Shown: positions 1 through 9,873 of the stretch, in pieces
How positions within the stretch are numbered: position 1 is the first letter of the stretch
Layout: each line of letters opens with the position of its first letter
NCBI RefSeq assembly: GCF_016278365.1
Contig: NZ_JADQBZ010000007.1
Location: 124,001-188,000 of the forward strand
Length of the DNA: 64,000 nucleotides
Reading direction: 5' to 3'
From: Methanolobus sp.
GTDB taxonomy: Archaea > Halobacteriota > Methanosarcinia > Methanosarcinales > Methanosarcinaceae
The notes under the pieces: generated by a model
The model's database searches: none
What the model saw: only the letters and a program-made list of their open reading frames with translations
Told to the model about the DNA's origin: nothing
Made by a program: the position numbers and the translations under genes

Positions 1-81
1 AGCCCTGCTGTGAGAAATACCGCGCAGCCACGATCACAACTATCTTATCCATATCCTGTTTTTCCAGTTTCATAGTAACAC

Positions 82-1560
82 CTAAAACTCATCATCCTGT
101 GAATAACTTCTATTAAATTTGAGGGCGATCTCCGCTTGTTTGAGCTCTCTTCCAAGATACCCCGCATGTTCAAGCCTTGATACAAGGCCCATGTCAATAA
201 GTGTATCCATCACCTCACCGGCGCTCTTCCCGGCAACTGAGACCTTCTCATGCTCGGCAAGGATCAAACCACCCTTACAATCTTCATGAGGGATGATACC
301 AATCCTGATACTGCCTGCAGGATCGAGCTTCCACATCCTGTGCGATTTGGCCCTGACGAAGACCTCAGGCAGAACGGCATCATTGCGCCTTCTTTTTTCC
401 TTTATTTCCATCAGGTCGATACCAAGATCCTTGGGGGAACTGGCCCTCTCACGCGCCAGCAACATCATAAGAGAAGCCTTACTGAGCTCACTGACAGAAC
501 CCTGTGCCTTATTACTGAACTCAGGCGTGAAGAGTATGCTTGCACCCACGTCAGCCCCTATGCCGCAAAGTGTTGCATTGGAGCCTGCCGAGTCTGCATC
601 AAGGAGTTCCGTCACGTTGCCAACCCCGAAAAAAACAGGGATATCAGGGAAACGCCTGTGGAATTCACTGTACCTGACAATAGAATCTGTGAAGCCGTGT
701 CCTATTGGATCAAGCACGGGATCAGCTATTATTTCCTCAATGCCTTCTGAGCGTGCTGCATTGATATTCCTTAGAAGACTTTCCAGTCCCTCATCAGGAT
801 CCGGGATAACTACCGCTGGCACACCGGCTTTGGCAACAAGGGAACCAACAACTCCAATATTGCTGCTGTCCAGACTGAGTATCAGATCTATACCCATCCC
901 AAGTGCCTGTGTGAAAAGATCAGGATCAAGCGTATCTATGCTGACAGGGACCTCTGTGACCGATCTGGCAACATTAATGGCGCGCTCAACATCACCGGGT
1001 GTCGCGTGGAGAGAGGCTCCAAGGTCAATGATATCAGCGCCTTTTGCGACAAATGACCTTATTCTTCTTGCAAGGGCGTTGCTCTCCATTCCGGTGGCAT
1101 CGACCACCTCTGCCATGACCTTCATGCGACTGTTCCCGCCCAGCTTCAGGCTACCCAGCATTAGAGATGGTTCTGATCCGTCTTCAAGCTCCCGGGCTTT
1201 TTTCAGGGCCATTTCCCGCCTGACATCGATAAGCAACTCACATGCAGGAACCTTATCTGAGAACTCTATTTTGTCGGCAAAGGGAAGCACATAATTCAGG
1301 TCATAGGCATGTTTGGGACCAAGACGGATCCTGCACCCGAGCTGGGCTGCTGCCTTTGAGAAATCTCCTGAACAGAGGCCAGGTATAAATATAATATCGT
1401 AATCGAACCGGGAAATATCCTTTTGAATAGCAGCCAGCAGCTTACCCGGAGTAATAAAAGCCGCTATCTTTGTATCAGCAATAGTAATATCCGCATTGTT
1501 ACCTACCGACTTCCTTACAGCCATCTCTGACAGATGACCAGTGGCAACCAGTATTTTCAT
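82..1560 (-). CDS. Dihydropteroate synthase-like (archaeal DHPS-related) protein
   Basis: 492 aa ORF; pterin-binding-like TIM barrel segment (GADIIDLGASLHATPGDVERAINVARSVTEVPVSIDTLDPDLFTQAL). Confidence 0.85.
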   Translation of the reverse strand: MKILVATGHLSEMAVRKSVGNNADITIADTKIAAFITPGKLLAAIQKDISRFDYDIIFIPGLCSGDFSKAAAQLGCRIRLGPKHAYDLNYVLPFADKIEFSDKVPACELLIDVRREMALKKARELEDGSEPSLMLGSLKLGGNSRMKVMAEVVDATGMESNALARRIRSFVAKGADIIDLGASLHATPGDVERAINVARSVTEVPVSIDTLDPDLFTQALGMGIDLILSLDSSNIGVVGSLVAKAGVPAVVIPDPDEGLESLLRNINAARSEGIEEIIADPVLDPIGHGFTDSIVRYSEFHRRFPDIPVFFGVGNVTELLDADSAGSNATLCGIGADVGASILFTPEFSNKAQGSVSELSKASLMMLLARERASSPKDLGIDLMEIKEKRRRNDAVLPEVFVRAKSHRMWKLDPAGSIRIGIIPHEDCKGGLILAEHEKVSVAGKSAGEVMDTLIDMGLVSRLEHAGYLGRELKQAEIALKFNRSYSQDDEF

Positions 1561-1652
1561 GGCTCAAAATGGTAATGCTACCTGATAAGAATTTCTTTTC
1601 AAAAAAAGTTGCATGGCCGTACCGGTATGATACGGCTGCAAATACTCGATCA

Positions 1653-2837
1653 TTAATGGATGATATCGATTATCGATCCACCGGCATTCCTGGAACTGAC
1701 AGGCTCAATGACCGTACGTCTGGCCTTATTTATAGGAGTTGTTGCATGTCTGTAGGACCTGGGGGTTTCCGGAACCATGCTGGCTGCTCTTGATTCATAC
1801 TGCGGACCAAGTACCTGTGCGGACTGGACACCTGTCATGATAGCCATCACACGCACCTTGCCTTCATACTCATTGCTGATACGTGCACCCCATATGACGT
1901 TTGCACTGGGTGACAGCTCATAGGTGAGTGAGGCAGCGATCTCTTCAGCTTCTTTGAGGCTGAGGTCAGGACCACCTGTTATATGCACAAGGCTTCCCGT
2001 TGCACCTCTGTAATCAACGTCTAGGAGCGGGTGATTCAGTGCAGCGCGTACGACATCGTCACTCTTGTCCTGATTCTTGCTCTCTCCGACGAGCATGACT
2101 GCAACTCCGCCACAGCTCATGATAGCCCTGATATCTGCATAGTCAAGGTTGATAAGTGATGGCTTGGTGATTGTTTCGGTTATGCCCTTCACGGTCTCAG
2201 AGATCAGCTGGTCCATTACAGAGAAAGCCTGTTCTATGGGCAGGTTTGGGACATACTCCAGAAGTCTGTTGTTGTCAAGTACAATGACCGTATCTGCTGC
2301 GCGGCGGAACTCCTCAAGGCCTTCTTCTGCTTTGACTGCCCTTGCTCTCTCAACCCTGAAAGGGCTGGAGACCATGCCTACGACAATAGCTCCCTGCTCT
2401 TTAGCGATCTCAGCCACGACAGGAGCAACACCTGTACCTGTTCCTCCTCCCATGCCGGCTGTTATGAAAACAAGATCCGCGTTCTTGAAGACCTCTTCAA
2501 GGGTGCCGCGCGCAAGCTCTGCTGCCTTGGCACCAACTTCAGGGTAGCCTCCGGCACCAAGCCCGCGGGTCAGTGTCTTTCCCACGAGAATCTTCTTGTC
2601 GGCCCGGATAATATCAAGGTGCTGCTTATCAGTATTGATAGCAATTGTCTCGGCACCTTCGATACCGATATTATAGAGCCTGTTGATCGTATTGTTACCT
2701 GCACCACCGCAACCTACAATAAGGATTCTCGGCTGTCCGAACATGTCGAACTGATCATCCACTGCGATCGTCTGGCGGTACTCTTTTTCCTTTTCAGTGT
2801 GTTTTAATGCTTCCTGGACTATCGACTGCACATTCAT
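1653..2837 (-). CDS. ftsZ: Cell division protein FtsZ
   Basis: Tubulin/FtsZ signature [10 protein letters not shown] and N-terminal [14 protein letters not shown]. Confidence 0.97.
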   Translation of the reverse strand: MNVQSIVQEALKHTEKEKEYRQTIAVDDQFDMFGQPRILIVGCGGAGNNTINRLYNIGIEGAETIAINTDKQHLDIIRADKKILVGKTLTRGLGAGGYPEVGAKAAELARGTLEEVFKNADLVFITAGMGGGTGTGVAPVVAEIAKEQGAIVVGMVSSPFRVERARAVKAEEGLEEFRRAADTVIVLDNNRLLEYVPNLPIEQAFSVMDQLISETVKGITETITKPSLINLDYADIRAIMSCGGVAVMLVGESKNQDKSDDVVRAALNHPLLDVDYRGATGSLVHITGGPDLSLKEAEEIAASLTYELSPSANVIWGARISNEYEGKVRVMAIMTGVQSAQVLGPQYESRAASMVPETPRSYRHATTPINKARRTVIEPVSSRNAGGSIIDIIH

Positions 2838-3333
2838 CCCCTCACGGATATGTTACATCTCGGTATAGTATGCGATTTCTAATATTGCTCGTTAATGCTC
2901 AAACAATTCATCAACGTTTATCAACGTTTCATAGTTCTGTGATTGCTATATTTCGTTCCTTGTTTTTATACTTATGCTTTTATGCAATAAAAATAAGTAT
3001 ACAAGTGAAGGTAAGCCCGAAGTATCCTGGATTTGAGAACACAAACTGCTCAGTATCTGTGACCACAGAACCACGATGCGAGATAACCATGAATCATTTG
3101 ATATTTAAAAATAGTTATATATAAGAGTATCTAAGCGTTCTGTTCACAGACATTCCTATACAAAAGCATGGATTTTCGCAGGTACATCTATATATACAGA
3201 TGCTACTATGTTATCTCACCTTTAGAAAAGGACCAACCGGAAGAAATTCCCTTATGTAGTAAACGCCTTACGATTAAGAATCCACAGACATTCCACAAAT
3301 GATCCATAATTCAAGTCTCAACGGAGAGTTTTT

Positions 3334-5079
3334 TTGAACACTACCATCGCATTTACAGTTTTTTTGCTGTACTGGTTATTAGTTATAGCCCTTAAAAAGA
3401 AAGGAATACTGGAGAAGTATAATATCAGCACATACGGGCCAGTCCTCATGATAAGGACTACCCGCGGACTAAGTCTTCTTGACAAACTTGCCAAACCCAA
3501 AAAAGCCTGGAGGCTCTTTGCTGATATTGGCATCAGGCTGATGTTCATCGGTATGATAGCAATGTTCCTTATTGTCATACTATCCGATATTGCCCTTTTG
3601 AGCTCGATCGGGACCAATAGCGTCCCGGAGCCTGGTAAGTTCAATGAGGCAAGGAATATATTCCTGATACCCGGTGTCAATGAGTTCATACCGCTCACAT
3701 GGGGAATAATTGCACTCATAGTCACTCTGGTAGTCCATGAATTCTCACATGCCATATTATGCAGAGTGGAGAATATCCGTGTCAAATCCATGGGTATCCT
3801 GCTTGCACTCGTGCCTATCGGAGGATTTGCCGAACCTGACGAAAAGGAACTTTTCGGTAAGGAAGAAGAGGAAGAGGATAACAGGCCAGACCCCTACGGA
3901 GACCGCAGGCTTGGAATCAGGATCCATGATGATGAGCCGGTGAAAAAGAAGGTTGCATCCGAAAAAATGGCTACACGCACCCAGAGAAGCCGGATCCTGG
4001 CAGCCGGCGTGATGGCGAACTTTGTAGTAGCACTGATAGCATTTTCCCTGCTGTTTGGACCCGTGCTTGGCGCCATCTCACCTATTGGCAATACCATGAT
4101 AGTTGACGTGGAAGAGGACTCAGCTGCTTATACTGCCGGCCTGAGGCAAGGGATGGTCATTACACAACTTGATGAGACCAGCATAAGTGATGTAAATGAG
4201 ATGTTGCTTTATCTGGACTCAGCACAAGCCGGGTCCACTGTAATGGTCCATGCCGCAACCGACAGGGTTGTTTCTGTGTATGAGGCGCAGATTATAGACA
4301 TCGAACCTGACAACAGGGGTGTCCAGGTCCAGGGTGTCGTTGAAGGTTCACCTGCACAGGCTGCAGGATTTGAAGAAGGCATGTACATAAGGAGTATGGA
4401 TGGCCAGCCAATACTGACTGCCACAGATTTCATGTCCTTTATGGACACAACGACTTCCGGCCAGACCGTAGTGGTAGAGATCGTCAGCGTTGAGGACAAC
4501 ATGCAGGAAACTACCAGAGAATTTACAGTACAACTGGAATCTCATCCTGATGAGAATGTTGAGAAAGGATTCCTGGGAGTATACACCGGAGGGGCCGGAC
4601 ATGTAGAAACATCTCTTGGGTTCTCAGTAGGAGAGTTCCCGGCACGTGAATACCTGGGCCTCCTCAAGGACATACCAGGTATGCTGACAGGTCCCGTTGG
4701 GTGGATCATCCTTCTGGGGCTTCCGATAATAGGATTTGCAGGTGAAGGTTTCCCGGGATTTAGCGGCACACTGGCACAGTTCTATGAGCCTGTAGGATGG
4801 GCCGAACCTCTTGGTATCGGCCTGTTCTGGATAGCCAACGCCCTGCTATGGATAGGATGGCTCAATTTCTATGTCGGCCTGTTCAACTGCCTGCCGGCAG
4901 TTCCCCTTGATGGAGGACATGTTTTCAGGGACTACCTGCATGCAGCCCTCTATCGCATCACTAACAACGAACTTAAAGCTGAGCGCCTGTCAACAGCCAT
5001 CACAGCAACGTTTGCACTGCTAATACTCATGTCCTTCTTGCTCATGATATTCGGACCATACATGATACATGGGTTCTGA
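3334..5079 (+). CDS. Site-2 protease family (M50) membrane metalloprotease with PDZ domains
   Basis: HEFSH zinc motif, PDZ-like repeats, C-terminal LFNCLPAVPLDGGHVFRD motif; TTG start after a purine-rich stretch. Confidence 0.92.
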   Translation: MNTTIAFTVFLLYWLLVIALKKKGILEKYNISTYGPVLMIRTTRGLSLLDKLAKPKKAWRLFADIGIRLMFIGMIAMFLIVILSDIALLSSIGTNSVPEPGKFNEARNIFLIPGVNEFIPLTWGIIALIVTLVVHEFSHAILCRVENIRVKSMGILLALVPIGGFAEPDEKELFGKEEEEEDNRPDPYGDRRLGIRIHDDEPVKKKVASEKMATRTQRSRILAAGVMANFVVALIAFSLLFGPVLGAISPIGNTMIVDVEEDSAAYTAGLRQGMVITQLDETSISDVNEMLLYLDSAQAGSTVMVHAATDRVVSVYEAQIIDIEPDNRGVQVQGVVEGSPAQAAGFEEGMYIRSMDGQPILTATDFMSFMDTTTSGQTVVVEIVSVEDNMQETTREFTVQLESHPDENVEKGFLGVYTGGAGHVETSLGFSVGEFPAREYLGLLKDIPGMLTGPVGWIILLGLPIIGFAGEGFPGFSGTLAQFYEPVGWAEPLGIGLFWIANALLWIGWLNFYVGLFNCLPAVPLDGGHVFRDYLHAALYRITNNELKAERLSTAITATFALLILMSFLLMIFGPYMIHGF

Positions 5080-5145
5080 CAAGAGAGAACAAGTCTGGCA
5101 GTAACAAGAGCACAGTAATATAATTTAGTTTAAAGGATCGATATT

Positions 5146-6156
5146 ATGCAACGGAAACTCTGGCACAGGACAATCCTGAGGTCCTTTTTACTTACATTTG
5201 CTGTGGTCCTTGTCTATCTTTTAATTTTTATATATATAATGCAGTACGAGCAACAGTACGTTCATGCAAATCTCGTTGATGGCACTTACTGGGTAATGAC
5301 AACTATCACCACCGTAGGATACGGAGACATAGTGTTTACATCGTCTGCAGGAAAGTTCTTTTCTATAGTAGTGCAACTTTCAGGCATTCCTGTTGTTTTC
5401 GGACTGCTTTTCAACCTTCTGATATCGCCATTGCTCGAAAAGAACATACGTCCAAGTATGCCGGTAAAGATCTCAGGAAATCCCTCCGACCATATCATTA
5501 TTTGTGGCTATAACAGTCTTATAGAGACTCTTGTTGAAGAACTCAAGGAGAACAAGGTTTCCTATGTGCTCATTGAAGAGGAAGAGAACGTTGTGAAAGA
5601 TCTCCTGAAAAAAGATATCGAGGCTGTACAGGGAAATCTCTCCGATGAAGAAACCTTCAGGAACGTATATGTTGAAAAAGCGAGTTTTGTCATTGTAAAT
5701 CGTTCCGATGAAGTAAACGCAAATATCATCCTGACAGTACGGACCATCAGTGACGTTAACATTATTGTCATTGTCGAAGACAGAGCCAATAAGAAATATA
5801 TGAAATATGCCGGTGCGACGAGTGTAATCTCGCCAAAGGAACTCTTTGGAAGGTTCATTGCCAGGAAAGCTGCAGACCCCTTCCTGAGAAGACTTACGGG
5901 TACCACCGAGTTTTTTAATGGGGTCAGTATTGTGGAGCTTCCAATATACCCTAAAAGCCCGCTTCTGAACAAGACTATAAAAGAAGCAGCGATACGTAAC
6001 AGGACAGGAGCCAGTTTAGTGGGAATGTGGAAACGTGGTGTTCTCTCTTTTGACGTGAATCCTGATGATGTCATAAAAGACAACTCCGTACTCCTGGCTG
6101 TAGGCACCACCAGCCAGCTGTCTGAACTTAGAAATCTCACCCAACAGAGCCGGTGA
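5146..6156 (+). CDS. Potassium channel with TrkA-N/TrkA-C (RCK) domains
   Basis: Selectivity filter TTVGYGD followed by RCK-type Rossmann domain IIICGYNSLIETL. Confidence 0.94.
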   Translation: MQRKLWHRTILRSFLLTFAVVLVYLLIFIYIMQYEQQYVHANLVDGTYWVMTTITTVGYGDIVFTSSAGKFFSIVVQLSGIPVVFGLLFNLLISPLLEKNIRPSMPVKISGNPSDHIIICGYNSLIETLVEELKENKVSYVLIEEEENVVKDLLKKDIEAVQGNLSDEETFRNVYVEKASFVIVNRSDEVNANIILTVRTISDVNIIVIVEDRANKKYMKYAGATSVISPKELFGRFIARKAADPFLRRLTGTTEFFNGVSIVELPIYPKSPLLNKTIKEAAIRNRTGASLVGMWKRGVLSFDVNPDDVIKDNSVLLAVGTTSQLSELRNLTQQSR

Positions 6157-6160
6157 TATC

Positions 6161-6847
6161 ATGATAGCAAAAGAAGACGGACACCTGATAATATTAGGAT
6201 GCGGAGATGTTGGAAAATATGTAGTTCAGACCCTTCAACAATCCGGCCTGAAGTTCATTGCTGTTGATTCAAATCCTAAGGCCTTTGATAATGCCAACTA
6301 TGAATATCTGGTTGGCAATGCCACCGATGAAGATGTGCTTAAGCAGGCTGGCATTGAGACAGCTTCAACGATTATTGTTGCCTTGAATGCCGATACAGAA
6401 GTAATATTTGCAACCCTTATGGCAAGAGGCCTGAACCCGAAGTCAACTATCCTTGCACGTGCGAATTCATATAGATCTATCGACAAAATATATAAAGCAG
6501 GAGCTGATTATGTCGCTGCCCTTTCTATTGTTGCAGGACAGATGCTTGCGAAAATGACTTCCCGCTGCCTTACAATGTCCTGTAAGAAAATGGACGAAGA
6601 TATTGCACTTTATGAAGGCATTGACATAGAAAAGCACACTGTCACCCATGAGTCCGATCTTATCGAGAGGACAGTAGCGGAAATCGGGTTAAGGGAAAGG
6701 TTTGGGTGCACACTTATAGGGATAGAAAGGGAAGGAAAAATAATAACGGAGATACTTCCTTCATCTCTTATATTAAAGAACGATGTCATTGCAGTAATTG
6801 GTACAAAACAGGAGATCGGCCTGTTCAAAGAGAAATATGTGAAGTGA
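6161..6847 (+). CDS. TrkA family potassium uptake regulatory protein
   Basis: LIILGCGDVGKYVVQTL NAD-binding motif, TrkA-C tail; adjacent to channel gene. Confidence 0.93.
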   Translation: MIAKEDGHLIILGCGDVGKYVVQTLQQSGLKFIAVDSNPKAFDNANYEYLVGNATDEDVLKQAGIETASTIIVALNADTEVIFATLMARGLNPKSTILARANSYRSIDKIYKAGADYVAALSIVAGQMLAKMTSRCLTMSCKKMDEDIALYEGIDIEKHTVTHESDLIERTVAEIGLRERFGCTLIGIEREGKIITEILPSSLILKNDVIAVIGTKQEIGLFKEKYVK

Positions 6848-6891
6848 ACGTAACCAGGGACACTGGCATATCTGCGATTAGAGGAAAACAG

Positions 6892-7641
6892 ATGGAAAAT
6901 ATACTATTAGTGATCATAGTGTTCATCACTTCCATCCTATTCTCTATGCTCGGGATTGGAGGAGCTGTTTTTTATGTCCCCTTCCTTTACGGAACAGGTA
7001 TGGAGCTCCTTAGCGCTATCACAACTGCCCTTTTACTCAATATTGTAACCTCCGGCTCCGCAGCCATGCTGTACCTGCGGAAAAAGATGGTGGACCTGCA
7101 AGTGGCAGTACCCTTGATACTGTTTGCTGCCATCGGGACACAAATAGGAGGATACATTGCAAGACTTACTCCTGTTAATGTACTGCTTCTCATTTTCAGT
7201 ATCCAGATGCTGTTCATTGGGACAGAGATGCTCTTTGCAAGATTTGAGAAGTTCTATCGTGGAAAAGAGATTTCCGGGAAAAAGAAAAAGATCCTGATAG
7301 TTATCGGAGGATTTGTAATAGGCATCCTTTCCGGTTTATTAGGCGTGGGTGGTGGGTCTTTTGTAGTCCCTATGCTCATAGTCCTGGGGTACGGTGTTAA
7401 ATTCGCTGCTGCAACCTCCGGGTTCGTGGTTGTCTTTGCGTCGCTCGCCGCGTTCCTTGCACATGTATGGACCTGGGAACCAGATGTCACACTGGTAATA
7501 TACATAATTGTAGCCTCTTTCCTTGGTGCACAGATAGGTTCAAGACTGATGTACAGCAGAATAAAAGCGGAGACACTTAGGAAAATATTAGGAGTCATGC
7601 TGCTGGTCATGGCAGCGAGAATACTGTCAGGGCTCTTTTAA
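6892..7641 (+). CDS. Sulfite exporter TauE/SafE family permease
   Basis: Repeated SMLGIGGAVFYVPFL and GLLGVGGGSFVVPML motifs; start placed at ATG 6892 (MENILLVI) because the longer ORF overlaps the trkA gene. Confidence 0.88.
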   Translation: MENILLVIIVFITSILFSMLGIGGAVFYVPFLYGTGMELLSAITTALLLNIVTSGSAAMLYLRKKMVDLQVAVPLILFAAIGTQIGGYIARLTPVNVLLLIFSIQMLFIGTEMLFARFEKFYRGKEISGKKKKILIVIGGFVIGILSGLLGVGGGSFVVPMLIVLGYGVKFAAATSGFVVVFASLAAFLAHVWTWEPDVTLVIYIIVASFLGAQIGSRLMYSRIKAETLRKILGVMLLVMAARILSGLF

Positions 7642-7698
7642 TAGGAACCTATTGATAGAAACCTTTAATACCGTCTGTATCAATCAATACATCCCTGT

Positions 7699-7796
7699 GG
7701 GCTCGTAGGGTAGCCAGGATATCCTAATGGGCTTCGAAGAGGCTTTATTTGCCCCGAAGATACCCATTGACTCGCGTTCGAATCGCGGCGGGCCCG
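7699..7796 (+). tRNA. tRNA-Arg (TCG) containing a ~24-nt intron after position 37
   Basis: Acceptor GGGCTCG/CGGGCCC, T-arm TCGCG-TTCGAAT-CGCGG, anticodon stem ATGGG/CCCAT, loop CTTCGA|intron 7738-7761|A; mature length 74 nt. Confidence 0.85.
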
Positions 7797-7822
7797 CTTT
7801 CTTTTTCTTTTAGGAGTTCTAC

Positions 7823-9445
7823 TCACTCTTTCATCAAATCAATCTCGAAACCCACCACAGGCTGACCCAGACCGAAGTTCACGATGACCTGCGGGTAAAG
7901 CTCTCCCATGACGCCTACTTTCCTGCCATTTACAAGTATATCCGCTCTTCGGCCTTCCATGAAAGCCGGGTCTTCTGACTCTGAAACCTCGTAGGAGGTA
8001 ACTCTCTCCCTCATGAACGCATCCACAAGCTCCCTCACTTCTGTGAAATTAGCCTGGGCATGAATAGATACTGCAGCAAGGTGCAGACCGTTCTTGTTAT
8101 TTATAACAACATCTCCTGCTTCAAATACCCGTTGTGGAAGCTCTCTGTGCTGGTTCATGGAAAGTATCTCAAGGAGGTTGGGCAGGATAGTGGTCCTTAC
8201 CATTGTCTGTTCTTCACTTATGGGATGCAGCACACAGGTGACGTCACTTGTTCGTTCCCTGCACATCCAGTCGAAATTGATCTTCTCACTGGTTAGAGTG
8301 AAGGGCATCACCTGCGAATAACCTAGGCCTGTCATAATCTCTCGTACTGAAGAGCTGATATCTGATAGGGGGTGAGACTTGCCCACTGTGGCATTCATCG
8401 GGAATATAGCAGGAATGTTATTGAAACCGTAGCCAACTGCAATATCCTCTATGAGATCAGAATTATCAAGGATATCCGCACGGTAGCCAGGTATCATTAC
8501 TTCGATAATGTCCTTATGAAGCTCCTGAGCACCAAATCCCATCCTGTTCAACTGCCTGATAATCTCCTTCACAGGAAGGTCAAGCCCTACGAGAGCATCG
8601 ACTTCAGACTTTCGGAGTATCTTGACTCGGGGTGAGAGATCAAGGGGTATATGCTCAGTGCCGTCCGCCTTGATGACCTTCACATATTCAACCTGCCCGC
8701 CACGCTCTGCAAGTGCTGTTGTCACTATATTCAGTGCAGTATAGACCTCAGAGCCCAGGCCTGTGACATCTACAAGCAGATCAGTGGTGTTCTCATTTAC
8801 CATGGTAAGTGTGCCATTGATAATCGGAGGGAATGAAAGGACGTTGTCATTAGCGTCCAGTATTAGCGGATATTTATCCAGGCCGTCCAGTATACCTGCG
8901 AACTTCATACCCTTAGGATGCTTTTCAAGTATCTCTTTCATGGACATGGGTTCTGTGAAATCCAGCGGAACAAAGCTGAAGCCAGGATCTGCGGCGATAT
9001 ACCGGAAAGGAGCCTGCACTTTAGATAGGTCATGCACACCTATGGACACTTTTTTCCTGTCACGTCCAAGACCCCAGTGCAGGGATTCCTGCAGGTCCAT
9101 CAGGGATTTGATGGAAGTGGATGTGAACCTGAGACCCCTTACTACAGCACATCCGAATACCGGCCGGATGTTCTCAATCTGGGCGTCCATGCTTATCTCT
9201 ATCTGATAAGGTCTGACCTCGTAGTCACAAAAGCCGGTTCCAATATCAAGAAAACCACGCATCGCACGTGCCACACCCTCCACGCTATAGAGGTCCGGGC
9301 GATCAGGGAAGAATTCAATGTCGATGGACTCCTCTTCAATACGCTCTATATCGGCACCGATCATAGGCACACGCTTAATGATCGTGTCCTTATCGGTTCC
9401 TGTCAACTCTTCAAGATCGTTGTATGGTAGGGTTATTATTGGCAT
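7823..9445 (-). CDS. pheT: Phenylalanine--tRNA ligase beta subunit
   Basis: Archaeal PheT-type 540 aa; [27 protein letters not shown] motifs. Confidence 0.97.
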   Translation of the reverse strand: MPIITLPYNDLEELTGTDKDTIIKRVPMIGADIERIEEESIDIEFFPDRPDLYSVEGVARAMRGFLDIGTGFCDYEVRPYQIEISMDAQIENIRPVFGCAVVRGLRFTSTSIKSLMDLQESLHWGLGRDRKKVSIGVHDLSKVQAPFRYIAADPGFSFVPLDFTEPMSMKEILEKHPKGMKFAGILDGLDKYPLILDANDNVLSFPPIINGTLTMVNENTTDLLVDVTGLGSEVYTALNIVTTALAERGGQVEYVKVIKADGTEHIPLDLSPRVKILRKSEVDALVGLDLPVKEIIRQLNRMGFGAQELHKDIIEVMIPGYRADILDNSDLIEDIAVGYGFNNIPAIFPMNATVGKSHPLSDISSSVREIMTGLGYSQVMPFTLTSEKINFDWMCRERTSDVTCVLHPISEEQTMVRTTILPNLLEILSMNQHRELPQRVFEAGDVVINNKNGLHLAAVSIHAQANFTEVRELVDAFMRERVTSYEVSESEDPAFMEGRRADILVNGRKVGVMGELYPQVIVNFGLGQPVVGFEIDLMKE

Positions 9446-9873
9446 GCAGGATATCCTCTCTGTCCCTTATCACTATTCTACCTGAACATATCAACCTTTA
9501 GATTTAATGTTTTTGATTTAAGGAGCGATAATGAGTGATAATGAGTGATAACTATAGTTAGATCAGTAGAAGAACACGAAAATAGTTATGATATCACCAT
9601 GTGCATAAAATCCGTGGAAAAATGTTCTTTTGTACATAGATGTATCAAAAAAGAATGCTCATTCGATGTTATTATAGTTTTCATGTACATCTTGGATTTA
9701 AAGTTGTTCATCATTATTAAAGGATAGTCAAAGGAAGGTCTTCAAAGCGTAGCTTTAAGTTTATGACCAGGTCTGCTTTGAGAGTTCTCCCAGACACAAT
9801 ACCTTTAATAACCATAGTAATTATATTAAAAATATAATATAACTCTGTATTTGTACAATTTAACTATTATTAG

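Noticed and set aside
293-1294. Long + strand ORF (333 aa) opposite the DHPS-like gene
   Set aside because: Antisense shadow ORF, Ser/Arg/Leu-rich low-complexity translation; the minus-strand ORF has recognisable domains.
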